Origin: Pseudomonadota bacterium
GTDB taxonomy: Bacteria > Pseudomonadota > Alphaproteobacteria > Rhizobiales > Rhizobiaceae
Direction: 5' to 3'
Length of the DNA stretch: 33,978 nt
Assembly: GCA_023399635.1 (NCBI GenBank)
Contig: JAEWOP010000199.1
Span: 1-33,978 of the forward strand
Translations under genes and position numbers: made by a program
Shown: positions 15,255 to 24,285 of the stretch, one piece after another
How the letters are laid out: the number at the start of each line of letters is the position of its first letter
Numbering within the stretch: the first letter of the stretch is position 1
Notes under the pieces: model-generated
The model's database searches: none
Told to the model about the DNA's origin: nothing
Seen by the model: only the letters and a program-made list of their open reading frames with translations

Positions 15255-18200
15255 GACGCTGCCGCAGGGCGACGACCCGAACCACTGGCTCGACTGGACG
15301 ACGATGCAGCAGTCGCTGGCCTCGGACCCAACAAGCTCCGCCTGGGTTTCCGCCAATGCGGGCTCGGGCAAGACCCATGTGCTGACCCAGCGGGTGATCC
15401 GGCTGCTGCTGTCCGGCTGCCGCCCCTCCTCCATCCTCTGCCTCACCTATACCAAGGCGGCTGCCTCGGAAATGTCGAACCGCGTCTTTCAGCGGCTGGC
15501 AGAATGGGCGGTGCTGGGCGACACGGATCTGGCGCGGAAGATCAGTGCCATCGAAGGTGCTGAGCCGGATTCGCTGAAGCTCGCCGAAGCACGGCGGCTT
15601 TTCGCAAAGGCGCTGGAAACGCCCGGCGGGTTGAAGATCCAGACGATCCACGCCTTTTGCGAAGCGCTGCTGCACCAGTTTCCGCTGGAGGCCAACGTCG
15701 CCGGGCACTTTTCGGTGCTCGACGATCGCGCCGCCTCCGCGCTGCTGGCCGAAGCCCGGCGGTCGCTTTTGACCGCCACGTCGGCAGAAGACGATCCGGC
15801 GCTGGCCGAGGCCTTCGCCCATGTGCTGGACCTCGGTGACGAGTTCGGGCTGGAAAACCTGCTGACCGACATCATCGCCCGCCGCACCGCAATCCAACAA
15901 TTCCTTGCCTTTGCCGGCACACGGGGCGGCGTGGACCAGGTGCTGCGACAGGCTTGGGAGCTGCCGGAAGATTCGACGGAAGCTTCCATCGCGGCAAGCT
16001 ACTGGCCGTTGCCGGGCCTCTCCGGCGGGACGCTTGCCTCCTACCTGCAGCTGGCGGACGAGAAAGGCGGCTCCAAGGTGCTGGACGTCGCCTATGCCTT
16101 GCGCCTCTGCCAGAAGGAGAGCGATCCCTTCCTCCTTGCCCAGACGCTGGACGGAATTTTTCTCACCAAGGACGGCAAGCCGAAGGCCGACAGTTCGCTG
16201 GTGGCGAAGAAGATGCTCGATGCGGCTCCTGTGCTGGCGGAGGCGGTCGACCGCGCCCGCGCCCATGTCCTCGAACGCCGCGACCGGCTGCGGGTCATGC
16301 GCATGCTCAATGCCACAAAGGCGGCGCTGACGCTCGCCGAGCGGCTGAACGACGACTACGAGGACCTGAAGAAGCAGCGCAGCCTGCTCGACTTCGAGGA
16401 CCTGATCGCCAAGACGGCAGACCTTCTGACCCGCGACGGCGTCGGCGCCTGGGTGCATTACAAGCTTGACCAGGGCATAGACCACATCCTCGTCGACGAG
16501 GCGCAGGACACGAGCCCGGTGCAGTGGACGGTGATCAAGTCCCTTGCGGAGGATTTCTACTCCGGCCGCAGCGCCCGCGAGATCCGCCGGACGCTGTTTG
16601 CCGTCGGCGACGAAAAGCAGTCCATCTATTCCTTCCAGGGCGCAAAGCCCGAACGCTTTGCCCAAGAGCGTATCCGAACGGAGCGGGATGTGCGCGCCAG
16701 CGACCAGCGCTTCAACTCGGTCCGCCTGCCTCTTTCCTTCCGTTCCACGGCCGATGTGCTGGCAGCGGTCGACCAGGTGTTTTCGCTGCAGGACAACGCC
16801 CGCGGGCTGACTTCAGACGGTGACCCTATCGTTCACCGCTCCAACCGGATCGGCCATCCGGGTACGGTTGATCTCTGGGATGTCGTCGTGCCGGAGGTAG
16901 CCGATGCCGGCGAGGACTGGACGGCACCGTTCGATGCCACGCCGGACAAGGCGCCATCGGCCATTCTCGCTGCCCGCATAGCGCATGCGATCGGGGAGAT
17001 GATAGGCCGCGAGACGATCATCGAGAAAGGTTCCGAGCGCCCGATAGAGCCGGGCGATGTGCTGGTTCTCGTTCGCAAGCGCGACGCCTTCGTCAACGCA
17101 CTGACGCGGGCGTTGAAGCGCGGCGGCAACATTCCCGTGGCCGGTGCCGACCGGCTGCGGCTCACCAGCCATATCGCCGTGCAGGACCTTCTGGCGCTCG
17201 GGCGGTTCCTGGTACTGCCGCAGGACGATCTCTCGCTTTCAGCCCTGCTCAAGAGCCCGCTCTTCGACCTCTCCGAAGAAGACGTCTTCGAAGTGGCGGC
17301 GCTGCGGCCGGAGGGCAGGAGCGTCTGGCAGCAGCTCAATGTGCTGACGGAGGAGCAGCCCCTGCGTTTTGCGCCGGTTGCCGACCGGCTGCGGCAGCTC
17401 CTGTCCATGTCGCGGCAGATGAGCCCGCACGATCTTTACGCCCGCATCCTCGGTCAGCTGGGTGGACGGCGCAAGTTTCTTGGACGCCTCGGCACCGAGG
17501 CAAGCGACATCCTCGACGAGTTCCTGACTTTTGCTCTGGACCATGAGGGCAAGGGACTGCCGGGCCTGCAGTCCTTCGTCTCGACGCTCGAAATCGAGTC
17601 GCCGGAAATCAAGCGCGAGCAGGACAGCGGCCGCAACGAGGTGCGGATCATGACGGTGCATGCCTCCAAGGGGCTGGAAGCACCCATCGTCTTTCTCGTC
17701 GACAGCGGCTCGAAGGCCTTCATTTCCTCCCACGTGCCGAAGCTGCGCCTCTTGCCGCAGGACGAGGTGGAGATCCCTGCCTGGGTGCCCTCCAAGACGC
17801 TTTCGAATTCGCTGACGGCGCTCGACGATGCGCGGCTGAAGGATGCGACCGAGGAGGAATACCGCCGCCTCCTTTATGTCGGCATGACGCGCGCCGCGGA
17901 CCGGCTGATCGTCTGCGGCTACCGCGGTGTCCGAGTCAATCCGGACACCTGGAACAGCATGATCGCCAACGCGCTCTGCAGCCACCCTGACCATTGCAGC
18001 GCCGCCAGATTTACCGGCCCCGACGGCGAATGGGGTGGCTTTCGGTGGCGGCTTCCGGCAGCGGTTCAGACGGCAAAACCACAAGAAGCAGGTGAAGAAC
18101 GCCGGCAGGAGGCACCTCCCCTTCCGTCAGCGCTTTCCCGGCAACTGCCGCCACAGGTCTCCCTCCCGCGTCCCTTGAGCCCGTCCGGGGCGGGCACCGT

Positions 18201-18789
18201 CATTGACGACGAGACGGACGATCTTATCACCGGTTCATCCCTGTTCGCGGACGCCGCGCCGAGCAACCTCGCCCTCCAGAAGGGCCGCCTCGTCCACCGC
18301 ATGCTGCAGGTCCTGCCGGATTTTCCGGCGCAGGAGCGGGCCTTGGCAGCGAAACGCTATGCGGAGCGTGCGGCGCGTTTCTGGCCGCCGGCGGACCGGG
18401 ATTCGCTGGTGGCCTGCGTCATGGCGATCCTCGATCAACCGGAGCTCCAGCCGGTGTTTTCCGGACATAGCCGTGCCGAGGTCTCTATCATGGGTACGCT
18501 TACCCTCGGCGAACAGGACTTTGCCATTTCGGGCCGCATCGACCGCATGGCCGTGGATGACGCGGCGGTAACCATCGTCGATTACAAGACAAACCGGACG
18601 GTTCCGGCCAATGAAGGTCAGGTTCCGCTCGCTTACCGGGCGCAGCTGGCGCTTTATCGCGAGATCCTGCGCCCGCTTTATCCGCACCATGCCTTCCGAT
18701 GCCTGCTCGCCTATACTGAGAGCGGACATGTGATCACTCTTTCCGATGAGACCCTGGATCGCTCGCTTGCAGAGCTCCGGCCAAAGTGA
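15247..18789 (+). CDS. addA: Double-strand break repair helicase AddA
   Basis: AddA is the motor and nuclease subunit of AddAB: a UvrD-family (SF1A) 3'-5' helicase with a C-terminal RecB-type nuclease. The 1180-residue protein shows motif I SANAGSGKTHVLT (35-47), LTYTKAAASEM, motif II HILVDEAQDTSP, motif III FAVGDEKQSIYSFQGA, LPLSFRS, motif V VRIMTVHASKGLEAPIVFLVD and motif VI RRLLYVGMTRAADRLIV. Near residues 1095-1115 is the nuclease core GRIDRMAVDDAAVTIVDYKTNR. The ATG at 15247 lies inside the addB end (8-bp overlap), indicating translational coupling and equimolar subunits. An in-frame extension to 15139 would overlap addB by over 100 bp and is not adopted. Confidence 0.96.
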   Translation: MNETLPQGDDPNHWLDWTTMQQSLASDPTSSAWVSANAGSGKTHVLTQRVIRLLLSGCRPSSILCLTYTKAAASEMSNRVFQRLAEWAVLGDTDLARKISAIEGAEPDSLKLAEARRLFAKALETPGGLKIQTIHAFCEALLHQFPLEANVAGHFSVLDDRAASALLAEARRSLLTATSAEDDPALAEAFAHVLDLGDEFGLENLLTDIIARRTAIQQFLAFAGTRGGVDQVLRQAWELPEDSTEASIAASYWPLPGLSGGTLASYLQLADEKGGSKVLDVAYALRLCQKESDPFLLAQTLDGIFLTKDGKPKADSSLVAKKMLDAAPVLAEAVDRARAHVLERRDRLRVMRMLNATKAALTLAERLNDDYEDLKKQRSLLDFEDLIAKTADLLTRDGVGAWVHYKLDQGIDHILVDEAQDTSPVQWTVIKSLAEDFYSGRSAREIRRTLFAVGDEKQSIYSFQGAKPERFAQERIRTERDVRASDQRFNSVRLPLSFRSTADVLAAVDQVFSLQDNARGLTSDGDPIVHRSNRIGHPGTVDLWDVVVPEVADAGEDWTAPFDATPDKAPSAILAARIAHAIGEMIGRETIIEKGSERPIEPGDVLVLVRKRDAFVNALTRALKRGGNIPVAGADRLRLTSHIAVQDLLALGRFLVLPQDDLSLSALLKSPLFDLSEEDVFEVAALRPEGRSVWQQLNVLTEEQPLRFAPVADRLRQLLSMSRQMSPHDLYARILGQLGGRRKFLGRLGTEASDILDEFLTFALDHEGKGLPGLQSFVSTLEIESPEIKREQDSGRNEVRIMTVHASKGLEAPIVFLVDSGSKAFISSHVPKLRLLPQDEVEIPAWVPSKTLSNSLTALDDARLKDATEEEYRRLLYVGMTRAADRLIVCGYRGVRVNPDTWNSMIANALCSHPDHCSAARFTGPDGEWGGFRWRLPAAVQTAKPQEAGEERRQEAPPLPSALSRQLPPQVSLPRPLSPSGAGTVIDDETDDLITGSSLFADAAPSNLALQKGRLVHRMLQVLPDFPAQERALAAKRYAERAARFWPPADRDSLVACVMAILDQPELQPVFSGHSRAEVSIMGTLTLGEQDFAISGRIDRMAVDDAAVTIVDYKTNRTVPANEGQVPLAYRAQLALYREILRPLYPHHAFRCLLAYTESGHVITLSDETLDRSLAELRPK

Positions 18790-18860
18790 GATAGCGGTAT
18801 TGAAAAGAGGTCGGCGCAGCCTCACATTGTGCACAACGAATTCATGCAAGGAGAGCCCTG

Positions 18861-19181
18861 ATGGCTACCGTGAAAGTCGACAACAGCAACTTCAAGGCTG
18901 AAGTCCTGGAATCCTCCCAGCCCGTCGTCGTTGATTTCTGGGCCGAATGGTGTGGCCCCTGCAAGATGATCGGCCCGAGCCTTGAAGAAATCTCCAACGA
19001 GCTCGACGGCAAGGTGAAGGTGGTCAAGCTCAACATCGACGAGAACCCGGAACTGGCGGCTCAGTTCGGCGTGCGCTCGATCCCGACGCTTGCGATGTTC
19101 AAGGGCGGCGAAGTTGCCGATATCAAGGTCGGTGCGGCCCCCAAGACCGCTCTTTCGGCCTGGATCTCCAGCGCCGCTTAA
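18861..19181 (+). CDS. trxA: Thioredoxin
   Basis: This is a 106-residue cytosolic thioredoxin that reduces protein disulfides, with electrons from thioredoxin reductase. It has the classical active site WAEWCGPCKM (Cys31, Cys34), the buried VVVDFWA strand, and the cis-proline loop RSIPTLAMFKGGE. The start at 18861 follows a good AAGGAG ribosome site. It lies 71 bp after addA, far enough that a separate promoter is possible, and is closed by a strong terminator. No signal peptide is present, so it is the general cytoplasmic form rather than a cytochrome-maturation thioredoxin. Confidence 0.98.
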   Translation: MATVKVDNSNFKAEVLESSQPVVVDFWAEWCGPCKMIGPSLEEISNELDGKVKVVKLNIDENPELAAQFGVRSIPTLAMFKGGEVADIKVGAAPKTALSAWISSAA

Positions 19182-19205
19182 GGTTGTCTCGCCGACAAGT
19201 GATCG

Positions 19206-19231
19206 AAAGCCCGGCCATTGCCGGGCTTTTT
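19206..19231 (+). terminator. Terminator between convergent trxA and folC
   Basis: A perfect 10-bp hairpin (AAAGCCCGGC / GCCGGGCTTT, loop CATT) at 19206-19229 runs into TTTTT on the plus strand, 25 bp after the trxA stop. It abuts the folC stop codon (19231) on the other strand, where it is followed by only TTTC. It may therefore work weakly as a bidirectional terminator. Confidence 0.9.
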
Positions 19232-20583
19232 CATTTTGGGGGAGTGCCATTGTCGGCGAGAACATTGCCAACCAGATAGAGCGAGCCGCCAATCAGGATG
19301 CGGGGCGGCGTCATTCCAGGGATCTGGCGCCTCGCAATTTCCGCAAGTGCCTCCTCCACCGAGCCAGAGGGTTCAGCCACGAGGTTGGCGTCGAATGCCG
19401 ATTGTGCCAGTGCGACGGGATCGAGACCCGCGTCGCTGCCGCGGATGGGAACCGTGAAGACGTGTTCCGCAATATCGGCGAAAGCGCGGAAGTAGCCCAC
19501 CGGTTCTTTTGTATTGATCATGCCTATCACGAGATAGAGCGGACGGGCCTGGCGTTCCTCGAAGGCGGCCATCGCTTCGGCAATGACTTCACCGGCGCCA
19601 GGATTGTGGCCGCCGTCCACCCAGATCTCCGACCCGGTTGGTGCCACTTCCAGAAGCCGCCCTTCCGTGAGGCGTTGCAAACGCCCGGGCCATTCCACCG
19701 TTGCCATGGCCTTTTCGATCATCGCGTCGGTGAGGGTGAAGCCAGCCGCCTTGACGGCGCGGATCGCCGCTGCCGCATTGGCAATCTGGTGCCGCCCGGG
19801 AAGCCGCGGCAGAGGCAGGTCCGCCAGACCGAACTCGTCCTGATAGATCAGCCGGCCAAATTCTTCATGGCCGGAATAGTCCTGTCCGTAGACTGTCATG
19901 GGACAGGAAAGACGCTCTGCCGTCTCCACCAGGACATCAAGCGCTGCCTCGTGTTCCTGCCGACCGATAACGACGGGATAGCCGCGCTTCATGATGCCGG
20001 CCTTCTCCGCCGCGATCAGTTCGACCCGATCGCCAAGATACGGCTGATGGTCGAGGGAGATCGGCATGATCACCGAAACCGCCGGCTTGTCGATGACGTT
20101 GGTGGCATCGAAGCGCCCACCGAGTCCGACCTCGAGCACGACGGCATCGGCCGGCTGCTCGGAGAAAAGGACGAAGGTGACTGCGGTGAGGATTTCAAAG
20201 ACGGTGATCGTCTGCCCGGCATTGGCAGCGGCCACACGACGCAGCGCGTCCGCGAACAGTTCGTCATCGACGATCCTGGAGCAGCCGCCCTTTACGCCGA
20301 TGCGATAGCGCTCATGCCAGTTCACCAGATGCGGGGAGGTGTGGACGTGGACGGCGAGGCCCGCAGCTTCCAGCAGCGCCCGACAGAAGGCTGTTGCCGA
20401 GCCCTTGCCGTTAGTACCGGCAATGTGGATCACCGGCGGCAGTTTCTGATGGGGGTTTCCGAGCACTTCAAGAAGCCGCCGGATCCTGTCCAGCGACAGG
20501 TCGAAGCCCTTCGGGTGAAGGGCCATCAGCTTTTCGATCTCTTGTTCAGCCGCGCTGACGGCGGGCATGTTCGTTGCGCTCAT
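19231..20583 (-). CDS. folC: Bifunctional folylpolyglutamate synthase / dihydrofolate synthase
   Basis: FolC adds glutamate to dihydropteroate to make dihydrofolate and then extends the polyglutamate tail of folates. It belongs to the Mur-ligase family. The 450-residue protein has the ATP-binding HIAGTNGKGSATAFCRALLEAAG, HTSPHLVNWHERYRI, VFEILTAVTFVLF, VVLEVGLGGRFDATN (metal and substrate), and C-terminal VDGGHNPGAGEV. I take the ATG at 20583 because the longer in-frame option (20649) would overlap accD. The gap to accD is 25 bp, and the order trpFBA-accD-folC on one strand is typical for Rhizobiaceae, indicating a common transcript. It converges on trxA. Confidence 0.95.
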   Translation of the reverse strand: MSATNMPAVSAAEQEIEKLMALHPKGFDLSLDRIRRLLEVLGNPHQKLPPVIHIAGTNGKGSATAFCRALLEAAGLAVHVHTSPHLVNWHERYRIGVKGGCSRIVDDELFADALRRVAAANAGQTITVFEILTAVTFVLFSEQPADAVVLEVGLGGRFDATNVIDKPAVSVIMPISLDHQPYLGDRVELIAAEKAGIMKRGYPVVIGRQEHEAALDVLVETAERLSCPMTVYGQDYSGHEEFGRLIYQDEFGLADLPLPRLPGRHQIANAAAAIRAVKAAGFTLTDAMIEKAMATVEWPGRLQRLTEGRLLEVAPTGSEIWVDGGHNPGAGEVIAEAMAAFEERQARPLYLVIGMINTKEPVGYFRAFADIAEHVFTVPIRGSDAGLDPVALAQSAFDANLVAEPSGSVEEALAEIARRQIPGMTPPRILIGGSLYLVGNVLADNGTPPK

Positions 20584-20608
20584 CCCGCTGTCCAGCGTCT
20601 CTGGAGGC

Positions 20609-21517
20609 TCAGGCCGTTGCTGCCACAGGGGCAAGCGCCAGAACTCCAACCGAATCGTCGTTGGCAGCCGGCGCCTTCATGAGGATCTTCAGAAGCGTCG
20701 CCAGCGTGTCCGGTAGGTCATGGCGCTTGACGACCATGTCCACCATGCCGTGCTCGAGCAGATACTCTGCAGTCTGGAAGCCTTCCGGGAGCTTTTCGCG
20801 CAGCGTCTGTTCGATCACGCGCTTCCCGGCAAAGCCAATCTCGGCCCCGGGCTCCGCGATGTGGACGTCTCCCAGCATGGCGTAGGAGGCCGTGACGCCG
20901 CCGGTGGTCGGGTTCGTCAGCACGACGATGTAAGGAAGGCCGGCCTCCTTCAGCATGTCGACGGCAACCGTGGTGCGCGGAAGCTGCATGAGCGACAGGA
21001 TGCCTTCCTGCATGCGGGCGCCGCCCGACGCCGGAAAGATCACCAGCGGGCATTTTTCCGCAAGGGCCCGCTCGCAGGCCTTCACGATGGCCTCGCCGGC
21101 TGCCATGCCGAGCGACCCGCCGATGAAGTTGAACTCGTGGACGACGGCGACGAGCTTGACGCCGCGAACGTTTCCGAGGCCGGCGAGGATCGTGTCCTCC
21201 TGGTCGGTCTTCAGGCGGCTGTCCTTCAGGCGGTCAATGTACTTCTTGGAGTCACGGAATTTCAGCGGATCCTGGGCGACCTTGGGCTGTGGCAGGGACT
21301 CGAAGACGCCGCCATCGAAGAGGTCTGCAAGCCGGGCCTTGGCTGGCATCTTCATGTGGTAGCCGGAGGTGGGGATGACCCACTTGTTTTCTTCCAGGTC
21401 CTTGTGGAAGACCATCTCGCCCGTTTCGGGGCACTTGATCCAGAGGTTTTCCGGTACCTCACGGCGACCCAGCATGGAATTGATGCGCGGCCGAACGTAG
21501 TTGGTGATCCAGTTCAC
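20609..21517 (-). CDS. accD: Acetyl-CoA carboxylase carboxyltransferase subunit beta
   Basis: AccD is the beta half of the carboxyltransferase that moves CO2 from carboxybiotin to acetyl-CoA, giving malonyl-CoA for fatty-acid synthesis; the alpha subunit AccA is not in this window. The 302-residue protein shows the crotonase-fold blocks VVHEFNFIGGSLGMAAGEAI, FPASGGARMQEGILSLMQ, TNPTTGGVTASYAMLGDV and AEPGAEIGFAGKRVIEQT. The N-terminal region that forms a four-Cys zinc ribbon in E. coli keeps only one Cys here (LWIKCPETGEMVFHKDLE), a trait I know from alphaproteobacterial AccD. A CAGGAG ribosome site precedes the start, and trpA lies 39 bp upstream. Confidence 0.96.
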   Translation of the reverse strand: MNWITNYVRPRINSMLGRREVPENLWIKCPETGEMVFHKDLEENKWVIPTSGYHMKMPAKARLADLFDGGVFESLPQPKVAQDPLKFRDSKKYIDRLKDSRLKTDQEDTILAGLGNVRGVKLVAVVHEFNFIGGSLGMAAGEAIVKACERALAEKCPLVIFPASGGARMQEGILSLMQLPRTTVAVDMLKEAGLPYIVVLTNPTTGGVTASYAMLGDVHIAEPGAEIGFAGKRVIEQTLREKLPEGFQTAEYLLEHGMVDMVVKRHDLPDTLATLLKILMKAPAANDDSVGVLALAPVAATA

Positions 21518-21556
21518 GTGGCGTACTCCTGATAAACTTCGCCCTATGTGGGGTAA

Positions 21557-22396
21557 CTATTCGGCGGCAACAAGGCGGGCGGATCGCACCCCGGTTGCAA
21601 GGCCTCGCACGAAGGTGGCGACGGACTGCACGGTGTCGGCGGTCGCGCGGCCTTCCTTATCGAGCGATGTGGCAACCTGATTGACGATCGCGGTCCCCAC
21701 CACGACGCCATCGGCAGAGGCACCGATCAGCCGTGCGTGTTCGGCCGTCTTGACGCCAAAGCCGACGCAGACCGGCAGGTCGGTCGACTTCTTGATACGC
21801 TCGACGGCACCGGCAATCTTCGACGGGTCCGGAAGCGCCGAGCCGGTGATGCCGGTCATCGACACGTAGTAGACGAAGCCCGAGGTGTTGGTCAGCACCT
21901 TGGGCAGACGCTTCTCGTCCGTCGTCGGGGTTGTCAGGCGGATGAAGTTGATGTCTCTCTGGCGAGCAGGGATGCAGAGTTCGTCGTCCATCTCCGCAGG
22001 AAGGTCGACAATGATCAGGCCGTCCACGCCAGCTTCGAGCGCGTCATCAAGGAAGCGGTCGACGCCGTAGATGTAGATCGGGTTGTAATAGCCCATGATG
22101 ACGATGGGCGTCGTGTCATCCGACTTGCGGAAGTCGCGCGCCATGTCGAGCGTCTTCTTGAGCGAATGGCCGTTCTTCAGCGCACGCTGGCCGGCGAGCT
22201 GGATCGCCGGACCATCGGCCATCGGGTCGGAAAAGGGCGCACCGAGTTCGATGACATCGGCGCCAGCTTCCGGCAAGGCCTTCATGATCGCCAGCGACGT
22301 GTCGTAATCCGGATCGCCGCCCATGAAGTAGGTCACGAGGGCCGGACGGCCTTCTGCCTTCAGCGCCGCGAATTTGTTGTCCATGCGTGCGGTCAT
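21557..22396 (-). CDS. trpA: Tryptophan synthase alpha chain
   Basis: TrpA cleaves indole-3-glycerol phosphate to indole and glyceraldehyde-3-phosphate and channels the indole to TrpB. The 279-residue protein has catalytic Glu50 and Asp61 in DVIELGAPFSDPMADGPAIQ, then VIMGYYNPIYIYG, DLPAEMDDEL, FVYYVSMTGITG and the phosphate-binding VCVGFGVKTAEHA and GVVVGTAIV. The ATG at 22396 follows the trpB stop by a single base (TGACATG), so trpB and trpA are translationally coupled; the upstream in-frame extension inside trpB is rejected. Confidence 0.98.
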   Translation of the reverse strand: MTARMDNKFAALKAEGRPALVTYFMGGDPDYDTSLAIMKALPEAGADVIELGAPFSDPMADGPAIQLAGQRALKNGHSLKKTLDMARDFRKSDDTTPIVIMGYYNPIYIYGVDRFLDDALEAGVDGLIIVDLPAEMDDELCIPARQRDINFIRLTTPTTDEKRLPKVLTNTSGFVYYVSMTGITGSALPDPSKIAGAVERIKKSTDLPVCVGFGVKTAEHARLIGASADGVVVGTAIVNQVATSLDKEGRATADTVQSVATFVRGLATGVRSARLVAAE

Positions 22397-22397
22397 G

Positions 22398-23618
22398 TCA
22401 GAGGCCCATTCCGAGAATCTTGCCAACGGTGAAGATGTCCTTGTCGCCGCGGCCACAGAGGTTCATCACAATGATCTGGTCCTTGTCCATCTTCGGCGCG
22501 CGCTTGATGACTTCGGCCAGCGCGTGGCTGGGCTCCAGCGCCGGAATGATGCCCTCGGTGCGTGTCAGCATCTGGAAAGCAGCAAGCGCTTCGTCATCCA
22601 TGATCGGCACGTATTCCACGCGGCCGATATCCTTCAGCCACGAATGCTCAGGACCAATGCCGGGATAATCGAGGCCGGCGGAGATCGAATGGCCTTCCTT
22701 GATCTGGCCGTCGCTATCCTGAAGCAGATAGGTTCGGTTGCCGTGGAGGACGCCTGGCGAGCCTGCCGTCAAGGAGGCACAGTGCTCCTCGCCGTCCAGG
22801 CCCTTGCCACCGGCTTCGACGCCGACAATCCGAACGGACTCGTCATCGAGGAAGGGGTGAAAGAGACCGATGGCGTTCGAACCACCGCCGACGGCAGCAA
22901 CCAGCATGTCGGGCAGTCGGCCTTCGACCGCCATCATCTGCTCTTTCGTTTCCTTGCCGATCACGGACTGAAAATCACGAACCAGTTCCGGGTAAGGATG
23001 AGGACCGGCAGCAGTGCCAATCAGGTAATAGGTGTCATCGACATTGGTAACCCAGTCGCGCAACGCCTCGTTCATAGCATCCTTGAGCGTTCCATGGCCG
23101 GCGGTGACGGGCCGGACCTCGGCGCCAAGAAGCTTCATGCGGAAAACGTTCGGCGCCTGACGCTCGACGTCGGTGGCACCCATGTAGACCACGCAGGGAA
23201 GACCAAAGCGGGCGGCGACGGTGGCGGAGGCGACTCCGTGCTGGCCGGCACCGGTTTCCGCGATGATGCGCGTCTTGCCCATGCGCTTGGCAAGCAGGAT
23301 CTGGCCAAGGCAGTTGTTGATCTTGTGCGAACCGGTGTGGTTGAGCTCGTCGCGCTTGAAGTAGATCTTCGCGCCGCCGAGTTCGGCCGTCAGGCGCTCG
23401 GCGAAATAAAGCGGGCTCGGGCGGCCGGTGTAATGCGTGTTGAGGTGCTGGAGCTCCGCCTGGAATTCCGGATCCGTCTTGGCCTTTTCCCACTCCGCCT
23501 GCAGATCAAGGATCAGCGGCATCAGTGTTTCGGCAACGAACCGGCCACCGAAGATGCCGAAACGGCCATCCTCATCGGGTCCGGAGCGGAAGGAATTCGG
23601 TCTCAGCGTCTCGTTCAC
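22398..23618 (-). CDS. trpB: Tryptophan synthase beta chain
   Basis: TrpB is the PLP enzyme that condenses indole with serine to give tryptophan. The 406-residue protein is full length, with PLP lysine Lys99 in DELNHTGSHKINN, AETGAGQHGVASATVAA, YMGATDVERQAPNVFRM, the phosphate cradle VAAVGGGSNAIG, and SAGLDYPGIGPEHSWL. It sits between trpF (10 bp upstream) and trpA (1 bp downstream). The split of the tryptophan pathway into a separate trpFBA block, with the other trp genes absent here, is usual in rhizobia. Confidence 0.98.
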   Translation of the reverse strand: MNETLRPNSFRSGPDEDGRFGIFGGRFVAETLMPLILDLQAEWEKAKTDPEFQAELQHLNTHYTGRPSPLYFAERLTAELGGAKIYFKRDELNHTGSHKINNCLGQILLAKRMGKTRIIAETGAGQHGVASATVAARFGLPCVVYMGATDVERQAPNVFRMKLLGAEVRPVTAGHGTLKDAMNEALRDWVTNVDDTYYLIGTAAGPHPYPELVRDFQSVIGKETKEQMMAVEGRLPDMLVAAVGGGSNAIGLFHPFLDDESVRIVGVEAGGKGLDGEEHCASLTAGSPGVLHGNRTYLLQDSDGQIKEGHSISAGLDYPGIGPEHSWLKDIGRVEYVPIMDDEALAAFQMLTRTEGIIPALEPSHALAEVIKRAPKMDKDQIIVMNLCGRGDKDIFTVGKILGMGL

Positions 23619-23628
23619 ACTTTACTCC

Positions 23629-24285
23629 TCAAGCGCGGGCGGTCCCGGCCTCTGCGATGGCGTCAAAGAAGGCGTCGATCATGGCGGGGTCCTTGACCCC
23701 CGGCGCGCTTTCCACTCCCGATGACACGTCTACACCACGAGCGCGGGTGGAGGCGAGCGCAAGGCCGACATTGTCTTTGTTCAGGCCTCCGGAAAGCATG
23801 TAATCGACGCTTACGTCAAGCGAGGCCATGATGTCCCAGTCGAAGGAAACCCCATTGCCGCCCGGCAGTTCCGAGCCGGCCGGCGCCTTGGCGTCGAACA
23901 GAAAGCGGTCTGCAACCCCCAGATAGGGATCCACCCGCTCGAGATCGACTGCCTCGCGCACGGAAAAAGCCTTCATCACCGGCAGTCCGTAGAGCGCCTT
24001 GACCTGGAGAATCCGCTCCGGCGTCTCGTGGCCGTGCATCTGGATCATGTCCGGCTTCAGCAGGTGAACAATATCGTCAAGTTCCTCGTCGTCCGCATCA
24101 ACCGTGACGGCGACGACCTTCACGCTGGCTCGCACACGGTCCGCCAATTCGGCGGCCGTTTCTGGGGCAATATTGCGGGGGCTCTTGGGGAAGAAGATAA
24201 AGCCGATATGGGTGGCACCGCGAGAGACCGCCTGCTCCACCGCCTCCGGCGTCTTCAATCCGCAAATCTTGATGTCCGGTTTCAT
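23629..24285 (-). CDS. trpF: Phosphoribosylanthranilate isomerase
   Basis: TrpF carries out the Amadori rearrangement of phosphoribosylanthranilate in tryptophan synthesis. It is a 218-residue TIM barrel with the catalytic Cys in the N-terminal KICGLKTPEAV, GFIFFPKSPRNI, MIQMHGHETPERI, FDAKAPAGSELPGGNG, YMLSGGLNKDNV, and the catalytic Asp in GVDVSSGVESAPGVKD. It is the first gene of the minus-strand trpFBA-accD-folC run; the long repeat-rich gap upstream (24286 onward) must hold the promoter. I see no Trp-rich leader peptide or attenuator directly ahead of it. Confidence 0.97.
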   Translation of the reverse strand: MKPDIKICGLKTPEAVEQAVSRGATHIGFIFFPKSPRNIAPETAAELADRVRASVKVVAVTVDADDEELDDIVHLLKPDMIQMHGHETPERILQVKALYGLPVMKAFSVREAVDLERVDPYLGVADRFLFDAKAPAGSELPGGNGVSFDWDIMASLDVSVDYMLSGGLNKDNVGLALASTRARGVDVSSGVESAPGVKDPAMIDAFFDAIAEAGTARA

